Below, piece by piece: positions 11,861-35,164 of a DNA stretch of 64,000 nt. The notes beneath the pieces were generated by a model that worked only from the letters and a program-made list of their open reading frames with translations, was not told the DNA's origin and did no database searches. The stretch's first letter is position 1. Every line of letters begins with the position of its first letter. The stretch lies in assembly GCF_963675165.1 (NCBI RefSeq), contig NC_087377.1, positions 1,699,501 through 1,763,500 on the forward strand. Reading direction: 5' to 3'. The position numbers and the translations under genes were made by a program. This stretch comes from Halichondria panicea. Lineage: Eukaryota > Porifera > Demospongiae > Suberitida > Halichondriidae.

Positions 11861-12206
11861 GCACTTGTCAAAGTAATGCCCCACCTCCCCCCTACCGGGA
11901 TAGGTGAGGATTAGTTGGAGATTAGACTTGAAGTTGCTCCCCTATACGTATAGGGGACTTAGACAGATCACCTGATGCATGCATTGGGTCAAAGGTCAAT
12001 TTAAGATCGTCACATGATGTCAATGTTATCTTCTCACCATGAAGAAATAGCTATAGTGTGATACAGGTCTAATCCCACATAACCCCCATATATATAGGGG
12101 CTACCAGGAGATTAGACCAAATAACATGCCCAAAGGTAGGGGTAGATCATGTGATTGGTCTAACCAACCTATCCGTAGGGGGGGGGGGCATTAGATTGAC
12201 AAGTGC
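11861..12206. mobile_element. 346-bp MITE with 5-bp target duplication
   Basis: Ends GCACTTGTCAAAGTAATGCC and ggcattagattgacaagtgc form terminal inverted repeats of about 20 bp. ATTAT flanks both ends (11856-11860 and 12207-12211). The interior has secondary inverted motifs (taggtgaggattagtt; ggtctaatc). Non-coding. Confidence 0.8.
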
Positions 12207-12230
12207 ATTATGTCTCACACCACATGAGAC

Positions 12231-12268
12231 CCAGTCAACCACTAGCTACAGTGTACACAGTGGGAGCT
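12231..12268. repeat. Dispersed seed of the 45-bp minisatellite unit
   Basis: The string gtcaaccactagctacagtg followed by tacacagtggg is the same sequence that starts the minisatellite at about 29450 and occurs again as a singleton at 26612. Only one unit is present here. Confidence 0.75.
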
Positions 12269-13068
12269 AGGGCTCTACATTACCACTATATATCTTGAGG
12301 TCAATTAGCAGCTCTGCTTGGCTACATTGTTAGGGCATGTACTATTAATAGCACATGGACTGAAGCTATATTATTTATACCTAATATTTGATGTGCTACT
12401 GTTTGTCATGATAGACTTGTGTTGTCTTTGTGCAGATGCAGCCCATAATAATGGAGCATGCAAGAGGAATCTTTAGTATGGTCCTATCTATAGTCTCCTT
12501 CACAGGCCTTGGATTGAAGAGTAGCCTGGGATCGAGGCTAGGTCCTATTAAGACCTCTAACAGAACATGAACAATGTCTCAAGAAAAGCACAAACAATCC
12601 ACTGGACCAAACTATGATCATGAACTAGTTATTAGAGATAAACTTGTTTAATTCCTCACACTATATAGCATAAATTATAGCTAGCTAGCACTTCAATTCT
12701 GTACAACACCATAATGATTATTATCATTTAAATTTCTGATTGTCATTAATTGCTACTGATTTTTTAACGTGTAATTATTACATGAAAAGTGGTAAAGATC
12801 ATTAACTAAGCAAACCATTAAGAGTGATATGCATGCATCATTATACCATGCACTACCTAACCCTTCATTAGGTGCCTTATTCCTTATCTATAATTATGGA
12901 CGCTGATGGGAAAAATTGACTATTCAGTGCCTGTTACCGAGGAAACAATTGATCACCATGGAAACGATATTATGAATAAAACTTTTTTTTCATTATCAAA
13001 ATACAAGATGTAAAACTAGTGAAAATCACATGAAAAGTGGTTAAATGAACAAGAGCGTATAATTTAAA
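12269..13068. other. No gene recognised; 3' flank of ROC-COR copy 2
   Basis: AT-rich intergenic DNA downstream of the copy 2 stop. A short repeated phrase (catgaaaagtggt) occurs near 12781 and 13029. A small foldback motif tagcctgggatcgaggcta lies at 12531. Confidence 0.5.
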
Positions 13069-25152
<12,084 letters not shown>

Positions 25153-25334
25153 CGAAGCTTTGTTCAAACACTCACCCCTTATTTCTCAGTAAACATAACA
25201 AAGCAAAGTGCCGCACCCTCTTTCTGGGGCCTTCCCCTACTAATTAAACTGATCTATTTTTAGATACACAATTATAATTATTTGAGTGGGTGTTGATAAT
25301 GATTCACAGCCACCACACTATAAAAAATAGCACA

Positions 25335-27893
25335 TTAATGGTGGTGACCTAGGTAACTAGTAACTACACAGTTCTCTAGTGAGCAGCTCTTGAAATCCTC
25401 CAGCTCTTTGAGAGGACAGGCATCCAGTTTAGCTCTTATATATACCTACAGTGGGAAAACAAGAGAGTCTCAAGTGGAATATTGTACTCTTGTGTGTGTG
25501 TGTGTGTGTGTGTGTGTGGGAGTAAGTGGGTGGATATAAATATAAGGTGGGTGAATTTGTGTCCACTGTTCGTGTTACTAGCTCAAACAAAATGCTCACT
25601 TAAATATACAGCCAACCTCAAAGTCTCCATTATAGACCTGTGTTAGCAGGCCACCCTCTATAATACAGCCAGGTTAATGGACCTCATAGCATGTGTTTGG
25701 ACCTGTGCTAGCAGACCACCCTCTATAATACAGCCAGGTTAATAGAGTATAGTTCAATGGAGCCTATAGTCACTATAATTATTATTATTATTATTAGAGG
25801 CCGATTGGTCTCTAATGGTCACATATTGACAATGCAGGGAATGAGGTCAGAGGTCAACTAGACTAGTATAATATAGCATTTTGTTTCTTGCTTGTAAGTG
25901 AAAAGTGTTGCAATGTTATTAATAGTAAGGTACTCACAAAGACATTAGTGACATGGTTGGTGGTTCCTGTGATCCTGGACACCACCTCACACACTTGCCA
26001 GATACTGGGGCGCAGCTCAGGGTCAGAGGTCAACAGGTAGCCTACAAGGGAGGGGGAGAATACACGTATCATTAGAGCAATACACTTAAGGATGGCAGAG
26101 TATCATAGCACCTGTAGCTAGTGTGTGTTCTTAAATATAATTACTGAAAAAACAGGTCCAGTTCACAAAGAAAAACCCCACTATTACAATAGTCTTAAAC
26201 TAGGTATACCCACCCGGTGGTGCTGGTTACATTTTATTATAGGATTTGTGTGTGTGAGGGGGTGGAGGCATGTACCTGTCAAGTTGTGCAGGTATTGTGT
26301 GTAGGAAGAGTCTTCAGGAATGCTGTACTGAGCACTGACTATGGCTAGAGGGTTGTCACCAAATGGAGTATCCATGAAGCACAGCTTGAACAGTAGTACG
26401 CCCAGTGCCTGTGTGTGGGCGGGTGTGTGTTGTGTGAGGGTGTGATGATAATTATGGGTATTCAGTGTTCATTGACAGCTTTCAAATGACTACCACTTAA
26501 CATGGTTCAGTAAACGTGATTCAAGGAAATTCTCCACTCATCCCCACATTCCACAGTCTTACACAGACAGACCACATTCACAAAATGCAAACCTTATTAC
26601 AAAAAACATAAGTCAACCACTAGCTACAGTGTACACAGTGGGGACCACACATAAAGAGGAATTTCGCCCCTTTTAGCCTTGTTTCCCAGTAAACATAATC
26701 ATTGCTCAGATCCTCCCCCTTTTCAGAGAGGTGTCACATTCCACCCCTTTCACAGTACACAAAGCAATTTGGTTGAATGTCATTGAAAGGTCATAATTAG
26801 TGAAAGGTCACCTCCAATAGTACTGCCACATGTCCATCCATACATGCATGGATAAATAATTACACCATACTGTAGTTTAAAATACAATGACAAATGAAAC
26901 CTCTCAGCCCATGCCAACTCAGCTAGCATATGGTTGCTCAATATTGACCTCCCTCCACCAAAGGTCTAATACATTGCTACAAGTCATCAACCATCTTTAC
27001 CTGCACTTCCAGAGTTGAGCCAGCCTCCAGCTCATCAGTGTATGCATGGACTAACACACTAGAGCAATATCAGCAATCCCATCAAACTGCAGTCTGAAGG
27101 TGTACTCCATGCAGTGTATAGTTGCCCTCAGCTGTAGAGTGGTCCCAGCTGGCAGTCCATCCACCAATATCACATTGATACTGCCCTTGTCATGAGTACA
27201 CCAGTACAGCCTCTGGACCATAGATGAGAGGAGGGAAGTTAGCTGTATAGGTAAAGTTGACATGCAGTTAGCAATTGCAATAAGTATATACCCAAGTGGA
27301 CTAAGTGGTGGTTTTAGAGGGCAGTACCTTGACCTTGTATAAGCCCTTATACCTGCACATACTCTTTCCTCAGATCAGGACATGAATTCTTGTGTACCAT
27401 TGGGTACATTGCTAAACCTCACATGAACAATCTCCTACAACTGAGATAAGCTAATTGCAAACCACATTAGTTATTATACACGTACTTGTATTATAGCCAG
27501 ACAATAACACACATAATTATACGTATCTTCACAGCCCAACACTGCGTATACACTCTACGTATATGGAACAGATAACGAACATGCAAGCCTCTTATCAAAC
27601 TTTATATTTCTCACAAGTTATGATGCAGGATGATGCTGCCCACCCGGGGTACCTGTGTAGGGCTGAGGAATTGATGGACACAATAAAGACAATAGACTAC
27701 CATCATGCACGCAGGTACACTACCACCCACTACATTAGTATGAGTACGCAATGGGGGACCATACATTACAACAAAGGGAGCTAGAGAGCTAGTCCATAGA
27801 TAAAGTATCTGGGTCCACTCAATAAGACCTGACACTACTCACCCAAGCATTGTCCAGCTCCCTCTGCAGACTAGCCACCATATCCACCAACAT
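25335..27893 (-). CDS. Gene with terminal part of a NAK-family kinase domain
   Basis: Exons: 27893-27843 (MLVDMVASLQRELDNAW), 27242-27001, 26408-26276, 26041-25938 and 25445-25335 (stop). Exons 3 and 4 match the end of a NAK-type C-lobe (AAK1/GAK group): ALGVLLFKLCFMDTPFG, AIVSAQYSIPEDSSYTQYL, LTSDPELRPSIWQVCEV. No P-loop, catalytic loop or DFG was found upstream. Exon 2 (TSLLSSMVQRLYWCTHDKGS) is unrecognised and reaches a stop near 27051 unless a 2-nt TG surplus is ignored, after which its frame rejoins exon 3 in phase. This looks like a decayed or chimeric gene; kinase activity is not possible from what is visible. Confidence 0.55.
26612..26655. repeat. Dispersed seed of the 45-bp minisatellite unit
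   Basis: gtcaaccactagctacagtg and tacacagtggggaccacac form a single unit identical to the start of the array at 29450 and to the singleton at 12231. Confidence 0.75.
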
Positions 27894-27934
27894 TAATCAG
27901 GACTGCAATGCATGATCCTCCATCGTTCGCGCTC

Positions 27935-27984
27935 TAGCCTCGAGACCAGCCGTTTGTTATAAGGAAAGGTTGGTCTCGAGGCTA
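27935..27984. mobile_element. 50-bp foldback element, 9-bp target duplication
   Basis: Ends TAGCCTCGAGACCAGCC and GGTTGGTCTCGAGGCTA. Flanks TTCGCGCTC (27926-27934) and CTCGCGCTC (27985-27993) differ at one base. Same TAG..CTA ends and duplication length as the elements at 8501, 9230 and 43247. Confidence 0.75.
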
Positions 27985-28270
27985 CTCGCGCTCATGCCTG
28001 CCTTCTCTGATCTGAGGCTATGTGGTTAACAAGAAGCTGCAACTGAAGTGATCCCGTACCCAACAAAAATGGTAAAGGGTCACTAAACTAGAAAGCTGAA
28101 ATGAAATTTTGCCAAAAAGTATAAAAATAGAAGGTGATGGTATATATACATGTATACACACACACAGAACACAGAGCATTATAATAGTCAGTACTTATAG
28201 TCAACACAGAGTTAGTTCTTTACTTGACATTCTTGCATGCTTCTTTACTTGACATCTTTATTCGTCCCTT

Positions 28271-28880
28271 TCAAGTAGCTCCAGTATCTGTATGAAAGCA
28301 TGAGCACAGCACAATAAACTAGAGCCTTATAAGCAAAACATTGCAATAAAACACTGTGTGCAATCAAAATAGGGATCAGATTTATGAATAATTCCAGTAA
28401 TAATCTGTTTAAAAACATGAGTGCATGATTTAGGAGCCCTCAGGGCTAGTAGAACCATCAAGTACTTAGAATGCTGTATACTATTATGGCATGGCACAAC
28501 TGCATGACGAGCAAGCTCACAAAGTTAATAAGGTAACTCACGTGTATCCTTGACACAGGCCTTGTGAATGCTGCGAACTGCCTCTCCGTCCTCAATCTCT
28601 GAGGCAATTTCCACTAATCGACCGTAAGTAGCTGTTGAATTCAATGGATTGAATTGGAGAATATTTTTACTCTTCCACTTCTTTAGAGCAGCGAGGAATT
28701 TCCCTGGAATACCAACAAATGTGTGATCGATAGCACCAATCTCAGCATCACTGAGGCCCAGCCTGTGCTTGTATCTGTCATAGCCAGCAATCTCGGTAGA
28801 CAACTGGAGAAGAGCATCATCCCAGCACTCACTACTCAACCGAGGGGCAGTCGCTGTCACTATCGTCTTATGTGGTTGAA
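28271..28880 (-). pseudogene. Copy 3: last exons of a ROC-COR-Death paralogue
   Basis: The exon 28880-28542 encodes a death fold (LLQLSTEIAGYDRYKHRLGL, ALKKWKSKN, ATYGRLVEIASEIEDG), with acceptor ctgtacag and donor gtgagt in the same phases as copy 2. A short last exon (28287-28271) adds HTGAT and a stop. The poly(A) signal is at 28262-28257 and the 3' UTR resembles that of copy 1. No Ig, ROC-COR or ankyrin exon is found upstream before the minisatellite, so the gene is truncated; the lost part may have been removed by rearrangement at the repeat array. The surviving exon is intact. Confidence 0.75.
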
Positions 28881-28899
28881 CTGTACAGATCAAAGTACA

Positions 28900-29440
28900 T
28901 TACATTATTTCAAATGACATGCAACGGCACGTAGTGGCAATACTCTGAAATGTACACCAAATACTTTATCACTGTCACATGAGACCCCATACACAATACA
29001 ACTGTCAAGGCTATAATTGAAGATTGCTTCAATTTAGATTGCTATACTTGTACAATAATGATGTCATGAATAATTATAGTGATCACATTAATTCCCAAGT
29101 TGTTCCCTTAATTAGCTTATTACCAATGCATATGATTTAATTAGATCTCACTTTTCATTGGCTAACTAGAGCTATGTGTACAGAGGACTTCTGCCAACCA
29201 ACCTGAAATCCTCTGTACATGTATATGTAGAGAAGTACATTTGTATCCTCAAGCAAACTATAGTTTGGGCAGAATATTGGCAGTACATGGAATGCTGTGG
29301 TGAACCCATACAAATGTTATTATTGCTTTCACTTCATTTGAAATGCAAACCTTAATTATTAAAGTCACCACTAGCTATTTGCATTGTCCTAATACAAATC
29401 TATTTTGTAGCTCTTTATCAAAATAATTATGTGTTTAAAT
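28900..29440. other. No gene recognised
   Basis: AT-rich spacer between the copy 3 death exon and the minisatellite. An inverted pair around 29183-29222 (cagaggacttc / gaaatcctctgtacatg) forms a small hairpin. Nothing coding was seen. Confidence 0.5.
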
Positions 29441-29449
29441 TAGCAATAA

Positions 29450-31654
29450 GTCAACCACTAGCTACAGTGCACACAGTGGGACCACACTATAGGCTCTGTA
29501 CACTAGCTACAGTGCACACAGTGGGACCACACTATAGGCTCTGTACACTATAGCTACAGTGTACACAGTGGGACCACACTATAGGCTCTGTACACTAGCT
29601 ACAGTGCACACAGTGAGACCACACTATAGGCTCTGTACACTAGTCTACAGTGCACACAGTGGGACCACACTATAGGCTCTGTACACCAGCTACAGTGCAC
29701 ACAGTGGGACCACACTATAGGCTCTGTACACCAGCTACAGTGTACACAGTGGGACCACACTATAGGCTCTGTACACTAGCTACAGTGCACACAGTGGGAC
29801 CACACTATAGGCTCTGTACACTAGCTACAGTGCACACAGTGGGACCACACTATAGGCTCTGTACACTAGCTACAGTGCACACAGTGGGACCACACTATAG
29901 GCTCTGTACACTAGCTACAGTGCATACAGTGGGACCACACTATATAGGCTCTGTACACTAGCTACAGTGCAACCACACTATAGGCTCTGTATGTACTAGC
30001 TACAGTGTACACAGTGGGACCACACTATAGGCTCTATACACCAGCTACAGTGCACACAGTGGGACCATACTATAGGCTCCGTACACCAGCTACAGTGCAC
30101 ACAGTGGGACCACACTATAGGCTCCGTACACTAGCTACAGTGCACACAGTGGGACCACACTATAGGCTCTGTACACTAGCTACAGTACACACAGTGAGAC
30201 CACACTATAAGCTCTGTACACCAGCTACAGTGTACACAGTGGGACCACACTACTATAGGCTCTGTACACTAGCTACAGTGCACACAGTGGGACCACACTA
30301 TAAGCTCTGTACACTAGCTACAGGGTACACAGTGGGACCACACTATAGGCTCTGTACACTAGCTACAGTGCACACAGTGGGACCACACTATAGGCTCTGT
30401 ATGTACTAGCTACAGTGTACACAGTGGGACCACACTATAGGCTCTATACACCAGCTACAGTGCACACAGTGGGACCACACTATAGGCTCACAAGCTACAG
30501 TGGGACCACACTATAGGCTCTGTACACTAGCTACAGTGCACACAGTGGGACCACACTATAGGCTCTATACACCAGCTACAGTGCACACAGTGGGACCACA
30601 CTATAGGCTCTGTACACAAGCTACAGTGGGACCACACTATAGGCTCTGTACACTAGCTACAGTGCACACAGTGGGACCACACTATAGGCTCCGTACACCA
30701 GCTACAGAGCACACAGTGGGACCACACTATAGGCTCTGTACACTAGCTACAGTGTACACAGTGGGACCACACTATAGGCTCTATACACCAGCTACAGTGC
30801 ACACAGTGGGACCACACTATAAGCTCTGTACACTAGCTACAGTGCACACAGTGTGACCACACTATAGGCTCTGTACACCAGCTACAGTGCACACAGTGGG
30901 ACCACACTATAGGCTCTGTACACTAGCTACAGTGCACACAGTGGGACCACACTATAGGCTCTGTACACTAGCTCCAGTGCACACAGTGGGACCACACTAT
31001 AGGCTCTGTACACTAGCTACAGTGCACACAGTGGGACCACACTATAGGCTCTGTATGTACTAGCTACAGTGTACACAGTGGGACCACACTATAGGCTCTA
31101 TACACCAGCTACAGTGCACACAGTGGGACCACACTATAGGCTCTGTACACAAGCTACAGTGGGACCACACTATAGGCTCTGTACACTAGCTACAGTGCAC
31201 ACAGTGGGACCACACTATAGGCTCCGTACACCAGCTACAGTGCACACAGTGGGACCACACTATAGGCTCTGTACACTAGCTACAGTGTACACAGTGGGAC
31301 CACACTATAGGCTCTATACACCAGCTACAGTGCACACAGTGGGACCACACTATAAGCTCTGTACACTAGCTACAGTGCACACAGTGTGACCACACTATAG
31401 GCTCTGTACACCAGCTACAGTGCACACAGTGGGACCACACTATAGGCTCTGTACACTAGCTACAGTGCACACAGTGGGACCATACTATAGGCTCTGTACA
31501 CCAGCTACAGTGCACACAGTGGGACCACACTATAGGCTCTGTACACTAGCTACAGTGCACACAGTGCATGGGACCACACTATAGGCTCTGTACACCAGCT
31601 ACAGTGCACACAGTGGGACCACACTATAGGCTCTGTACACTAGTCTACACACTG
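29450..31654. repeat. Minisatellite, 45-bp unit, about 49 copies
   Basis: Unit ctagctacagtgcacacagt, then gggaccacactataggctct and gtaca. Variants include cca for cta, tgtaca for tgcaca, and shorter units lacking the tgcacaca part. A block ending near 30856 reappears ending near 31389, an offset of 533 bp or about 12 units, giving a higher-order repeat. Because 45 is divisible by three, long frames with a 15-residue period (VHTVGPHYRLCTLAT) are open, but these are a consequence of the repeat, not genes. Confidence 0.97.
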
Positions 31655-31944
31655 CATGTTAATTAGAGTAGCATTTCTGCAAACAAGGTGAAAATGGTTT
31701 TTAGTGGAACAGCTGTCTACCCCTGGGCCCATACACGCAGACATTCTACTTTCAAAGGACTATAGAATATTTGCATATACACTAAATTGGAATTCCATGT
31801 AGTGGGACAAGACAACAGTCTGGCTAGGCTACCGATCAAAATTATCTCCGTAAAAATACAATTATTGGGGTCACAGATGTCACAGCTGAGTGGAGAGTGG
31901 AGTGGGAGGGCTAGCTGGATGAATGTGAGGGATGATGGGATCAT

Positions 31945-32322
31945 TGTGACAGGGCAATGGACCGCTACTAAACTCTAGTTATCAGTCAACAGCTGGAGCT
32001 TTATTTCCTACAATGCATAGCGGGATATTTTTGCGGGTGCAATTTGGCTCCAGAGCCCTCAGCAGAAAGTTACGTGGGTTCTAATATTCGCGGGGTTCAA
32101 TGCCAGGAAACCACACCCACCAATAGCATTGCATGTGAAATACCGGTGCATGGGAGTTTATCCCAGTTTTAAATGCTCTGCGAAAAACAACGAAAATTTC
32201 CCGCTATACGGTACTTGTTATCAATACCCCATTTTTAATAATACATGTGCAATGTATGCTAGCTGTGACAGGGCAATGGACCGCTACTAAACCCCAGTGA
32301 TCAGTCAACAGCTGGAGCTTAA
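31945..32322. repeat. Direct repeat flanking a MITE
   Basis: About 55 bp (gtgacagggcaatggaccgc, tactaaac, agtcaacagctggagctt) occurs at 31947-32001 and again at 32268-32320. Between them lies a GCTATACGG-type MITE (32019-32213). Too long for a target-site duplication, so a separate local duplication. Confidence 0.75.
32019..32213. mobile_element. GCTATACGG-type MITE, diverged
   Basis: Right end gaaaatttcccgctatacgg matches the family terminus; the left end tagcgggatatttttgcggg is more diverged. About 195 bp, like the other full-length members. Confidence 0.65.
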
Positions 32323-33017
32323 TTAATAATAATTATTATAATGAAGTTGATTGTTTCCCAGATGCTTGTTATCAATAATTATCCCGTCTTTGCTATATAC
32401 AAAAGTACAGCTAGCATACATGTACATGTACATGTAGGTCCTAGGTGTGTTTTTTTACGTCAAAATCAGTACAGCTTAATTGCTTTTTTAGTATTTATTT
32501 GTATGCTAGCTGTACGTTTGGATCGACGTCAAATGATATTTCGGTCTCCCTTATTCCATTAAATAATGTGTGAAAAATTGATTAACTATTATAGTGTGGG
32601 AAGTAGGGAGGAGGCACAGTGTACTATAATAATGCTTTTCTAACTCCCTAAAAATTCTATTCACAAATTTTGAGACAGTTTGCTCAATATAATCTCAAAA
32701 GCCCAATGCTATGTCAACAGTTTATAACAAGAGAGCACAGTTAGCATACAAACAGCGTCAAATACAACAAATACAAGTTTTGCTGTTTTGGATGCTTCCA
32801 TTAGAGGGAGTGTTAGCAAACGTGCTGTACAAAGTTCATTCTAATCTTCACTGTCAGCTTTGAATCTGAGGCCTCAATTCACTTATTAGTTCTACTGCAC
32901 GCTATAGCTGTACCTTAATTTGTAATTATTTCCCCCCACACACACACAGCACACCCACACACACACCCACACACACATACACACACCCCACACACACACA
33001 CCCCACACAGCCTGTAC

Positions 33018-34766
33018 CTTTGGGTCAACGTTAATAATCTTTCTGTCTCGTTTATTCTTAAACAGCAGACCTGAGGCATTGTCTGCAATCACCTGTGTGT
33101 GTGTGCGTGTTATATCAAACAAATACAAACAAAGTGTCCGTGTACAATAATCATGTCAACTAATTATGTACGACGAGACCAAAGGGAGCAACTGTATAAT
33201 TGAGTAGTGCTATGGCACCCTACAGACTAGGAGGGCACTCACTAGTGTAGTGTTCCAAACACACGTTATAGGCTATCAAACTTTGCTGTGAAAATAAATT
33301 ATGTTCTGAAAAACCACACACTTTAATTATTATAGCCCCACGCTTTCTTTTATAATTTGTGCTCGTTGATCTAAGTTATAGTTAGAACATGGGCATGAGG
33401 TATCTATGTGTTATAGTGTCCCAAAGCTCGAGGGCTTCTATTTAAACCTATTGGCTACTAGAAATGCACTAGCTTAGCAACAGTCAACCTAGCAACTGCA
33501 TCATTATTCTTTTGAAAACTAATATCTAAAGTTGATATCTCTGTGTCTCTACTAAATCTGTGGTCTCTATTCAAGTCAACCCTGTTCCTCCACCTCAGTT
33601 TGATGGACAAAATTATAGTCCTAGCTCCACCCACAAAACGAAAACATCCAGCTCCTCCCCCAGTTTTGCAGCAAACAAGCCCAGCACACTTCCCAAGAAA
33701 CGAGTGACTCGTACTACTCTCACAAAGCGAAAGGAAGACACCTATAAGCTATAATTTGCAGCAAACAAGCCCAGCAAACGAGCGGCTCCTACTCTTGAAC
33801 AAAGCGAAAGGAACTTTAGGAGAAGAAGCCAAACCTAGAATCTCAGCACTTCCATACATCCAGCTCCTCCCCCATGCAGCCTTGCAGCAAAAAAGCACAG
33901 CACACTGCCCAAAAAACGAGCGTCTCCTACTGCTTTCGAACAAAGCCAAAAAAAGAAACTAGAGCTTCTCTCTTTCATTCTAGTTCTGTTATTATAATTA
34001 CTAGACAAAGCATCTACATGTAGCTACAATAATTTTTACATGTGTATCTTCTTGTAAATCACAATACAATGTACAATGTTGTAGTTTGTAGCCCAGAGCA
34101 ATCTATAGTACTGGTACTATAGCTCATAGTTCCCTGCTAAATACACTCAAATGGAATCTAAGGACACCATAAATATTATTGTAGCACTACCAAACAGCTA
34201 CTAATAAAATAATTAGCTTTTTGAAATTGGACGTTCTCAACACAAGTTATAGCCCTTCAAAGAAAAACTACGAAAACATGACGACATGTAATTAATACAT
34301 ATTTTGGCAACCACCTCTTATATATTATACCCACGTACTTCATATTTCTCACACGTACCTGATAATTAGGAGTGGAGTTGGACGAGGAGAAGTTAGTGTC
34401 CCAGTTATAGAAGCTCAAGTCACTGTGTCTAGGGAGCAGCTTCTTCCGTGACGAGAATATGGGATCAAAATCATCCACCTACAATTATCATGTACATGTA
34501 TAATACCACATAGAAAGTTTTCGTATCAAACGAAAATTAAAACGACGGAATTATTCTACTGCAAGAGATTCAATGCGTCACTATCCTAAGCTGTTGAGCT
34601 GTACTTAAAATACTAAATTGGTAGTTACGAAAATTACCCGCTATACGGCAGTTAGATCATTGGGGTGAGGTATAATTTTATGTTATAAATACATGTTAGG
34701 ATCAACCACCTTTATTATTGGTAGTACCTTGAGTCGATGTGCGTAGTCAATGTATCCTGATATCTC
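33018..34766 (-). CDS. CFAP299: CFAP299-like cilia/flagella protein, three exons
   Basis: Exons 34766-34728 (EISGYIDYAHRLK), 34478-34359 (VDDFDPIFSSRKKLL, LSFYNWDTNFSSSNSTPNYQ) and 33092-33018 (VIADNASGLLFKNKRDRKII, NVDPK). All are in phase 0 with clean splice sites. The order and spacing match the C-terminal half of vertebrate CFAP299 (C4orf22), a protein associated with motile cilia and spermatogenesis. The final exon (expected to follow NVDPK) and the N-terminal exons were not found; the 5' part may lie beyond 34.8 kb or have been displaced. No disabling change was seen in the three exons. Confidence 0.85.
33640..33945. repeat. Degenerate tandem repeat, about 100-bp unit, three copies
   Basis: Units share ttgcagcaaacaagcccagc, aaacgag..., and ctcctact...aacaaagcgaaagg, at about 33664, 33757 and 33880. 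One frame through the first unit is open (SSSSPSFAANKPSTLPKK), but there is no splice or start support, so I do not call it a gene. Confidence 0.65.
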
Positions 34767-34858
34767 CTATACTTATTGATTGAATGGCAGGGAATACTCA
34801 GACCATCGAAAGAATTGCAAGTTGATATAAATAATTATGCTATTATTATATACTTGCG

Positions 34859-34957
34859 ATGAGCTCCTCAATCAGAAAGTTTCAGTTCCGCTTCTTTGTA
34901 GGACACATAGATGACGATACAGCGCTAATTGAAGCGAAGCTATCAAAGGACCGATTG
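34859..34957 (+). CDS. Possible first exon of a Cys-rich family gene
   Basis: ATG at 34859 opens 33 codons (MSSSIRKFQFRFFVGHIDDD, TALIEAKLSKDRL) and ends at a donor gtgagt in phase 0. The next acceptor (aattaaag at 35034) starts the Cys-rich exon in phase 0, so the two can be spliced together. It lies 92 bp from the CFAP299 exon on the other strand, in a divergent arrangement. Confidence 0.45.
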
Positions 34958-35034
34958 GTGAGTAACTTAGCATCCGATGACTTGATAAATTATAAATGTA
35001 ATAATTAGATTTGTTGAATGTACACAAATTAAAG

Positions 35035-35164
35035 ATGTCAACCGCGAGATGCTGTAGATGTAAAACTGGCACCTGTCAGTCGTGTGTGTGCCAGAAGAAA
35101 GGCAGCCCCTGCTCATACTGCCCCCTGCACATACTGCCCCCCAGGGTCTTCGTGCACAAACAAG
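35035..35164 (+). pseudogene. Cys-rich exon, copy with 16-nt duplication
   Basis: Begins MSTARCCRCKTGTCQSCVC, the array signature (CCRC, xC, xxCxC), then PCSYCP. A near-tandem repeat of tgctcatactgccccc shifts the frame before the final SSCTNK, which continues in another frame to the donor gttagt. Outlying member of the array at 46.9-59.8 kb, about 12 kb away. Confidence 0.65.

Noticed and set aside
29650-31389. Long open frames with a 15-residue period inside the minisatellite
   Set aside because: The unit is 45 bp, so any stop-free frame stays open; there is no start context, splice site or sequence diversity expected of a protein.
29450-31654. CRISPR-like array of regular repeats
   Set aside because: Units are contiguous without unique spacers, and the genome is clearly eukaryotic.
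31787-31978. Possible last exon of CFAP299 just right of the minisatellite
   Set aside because: I looked for the expected C-terminal continuation on the minus strand between 31.65 and 33.0 kb and found no matching motif.
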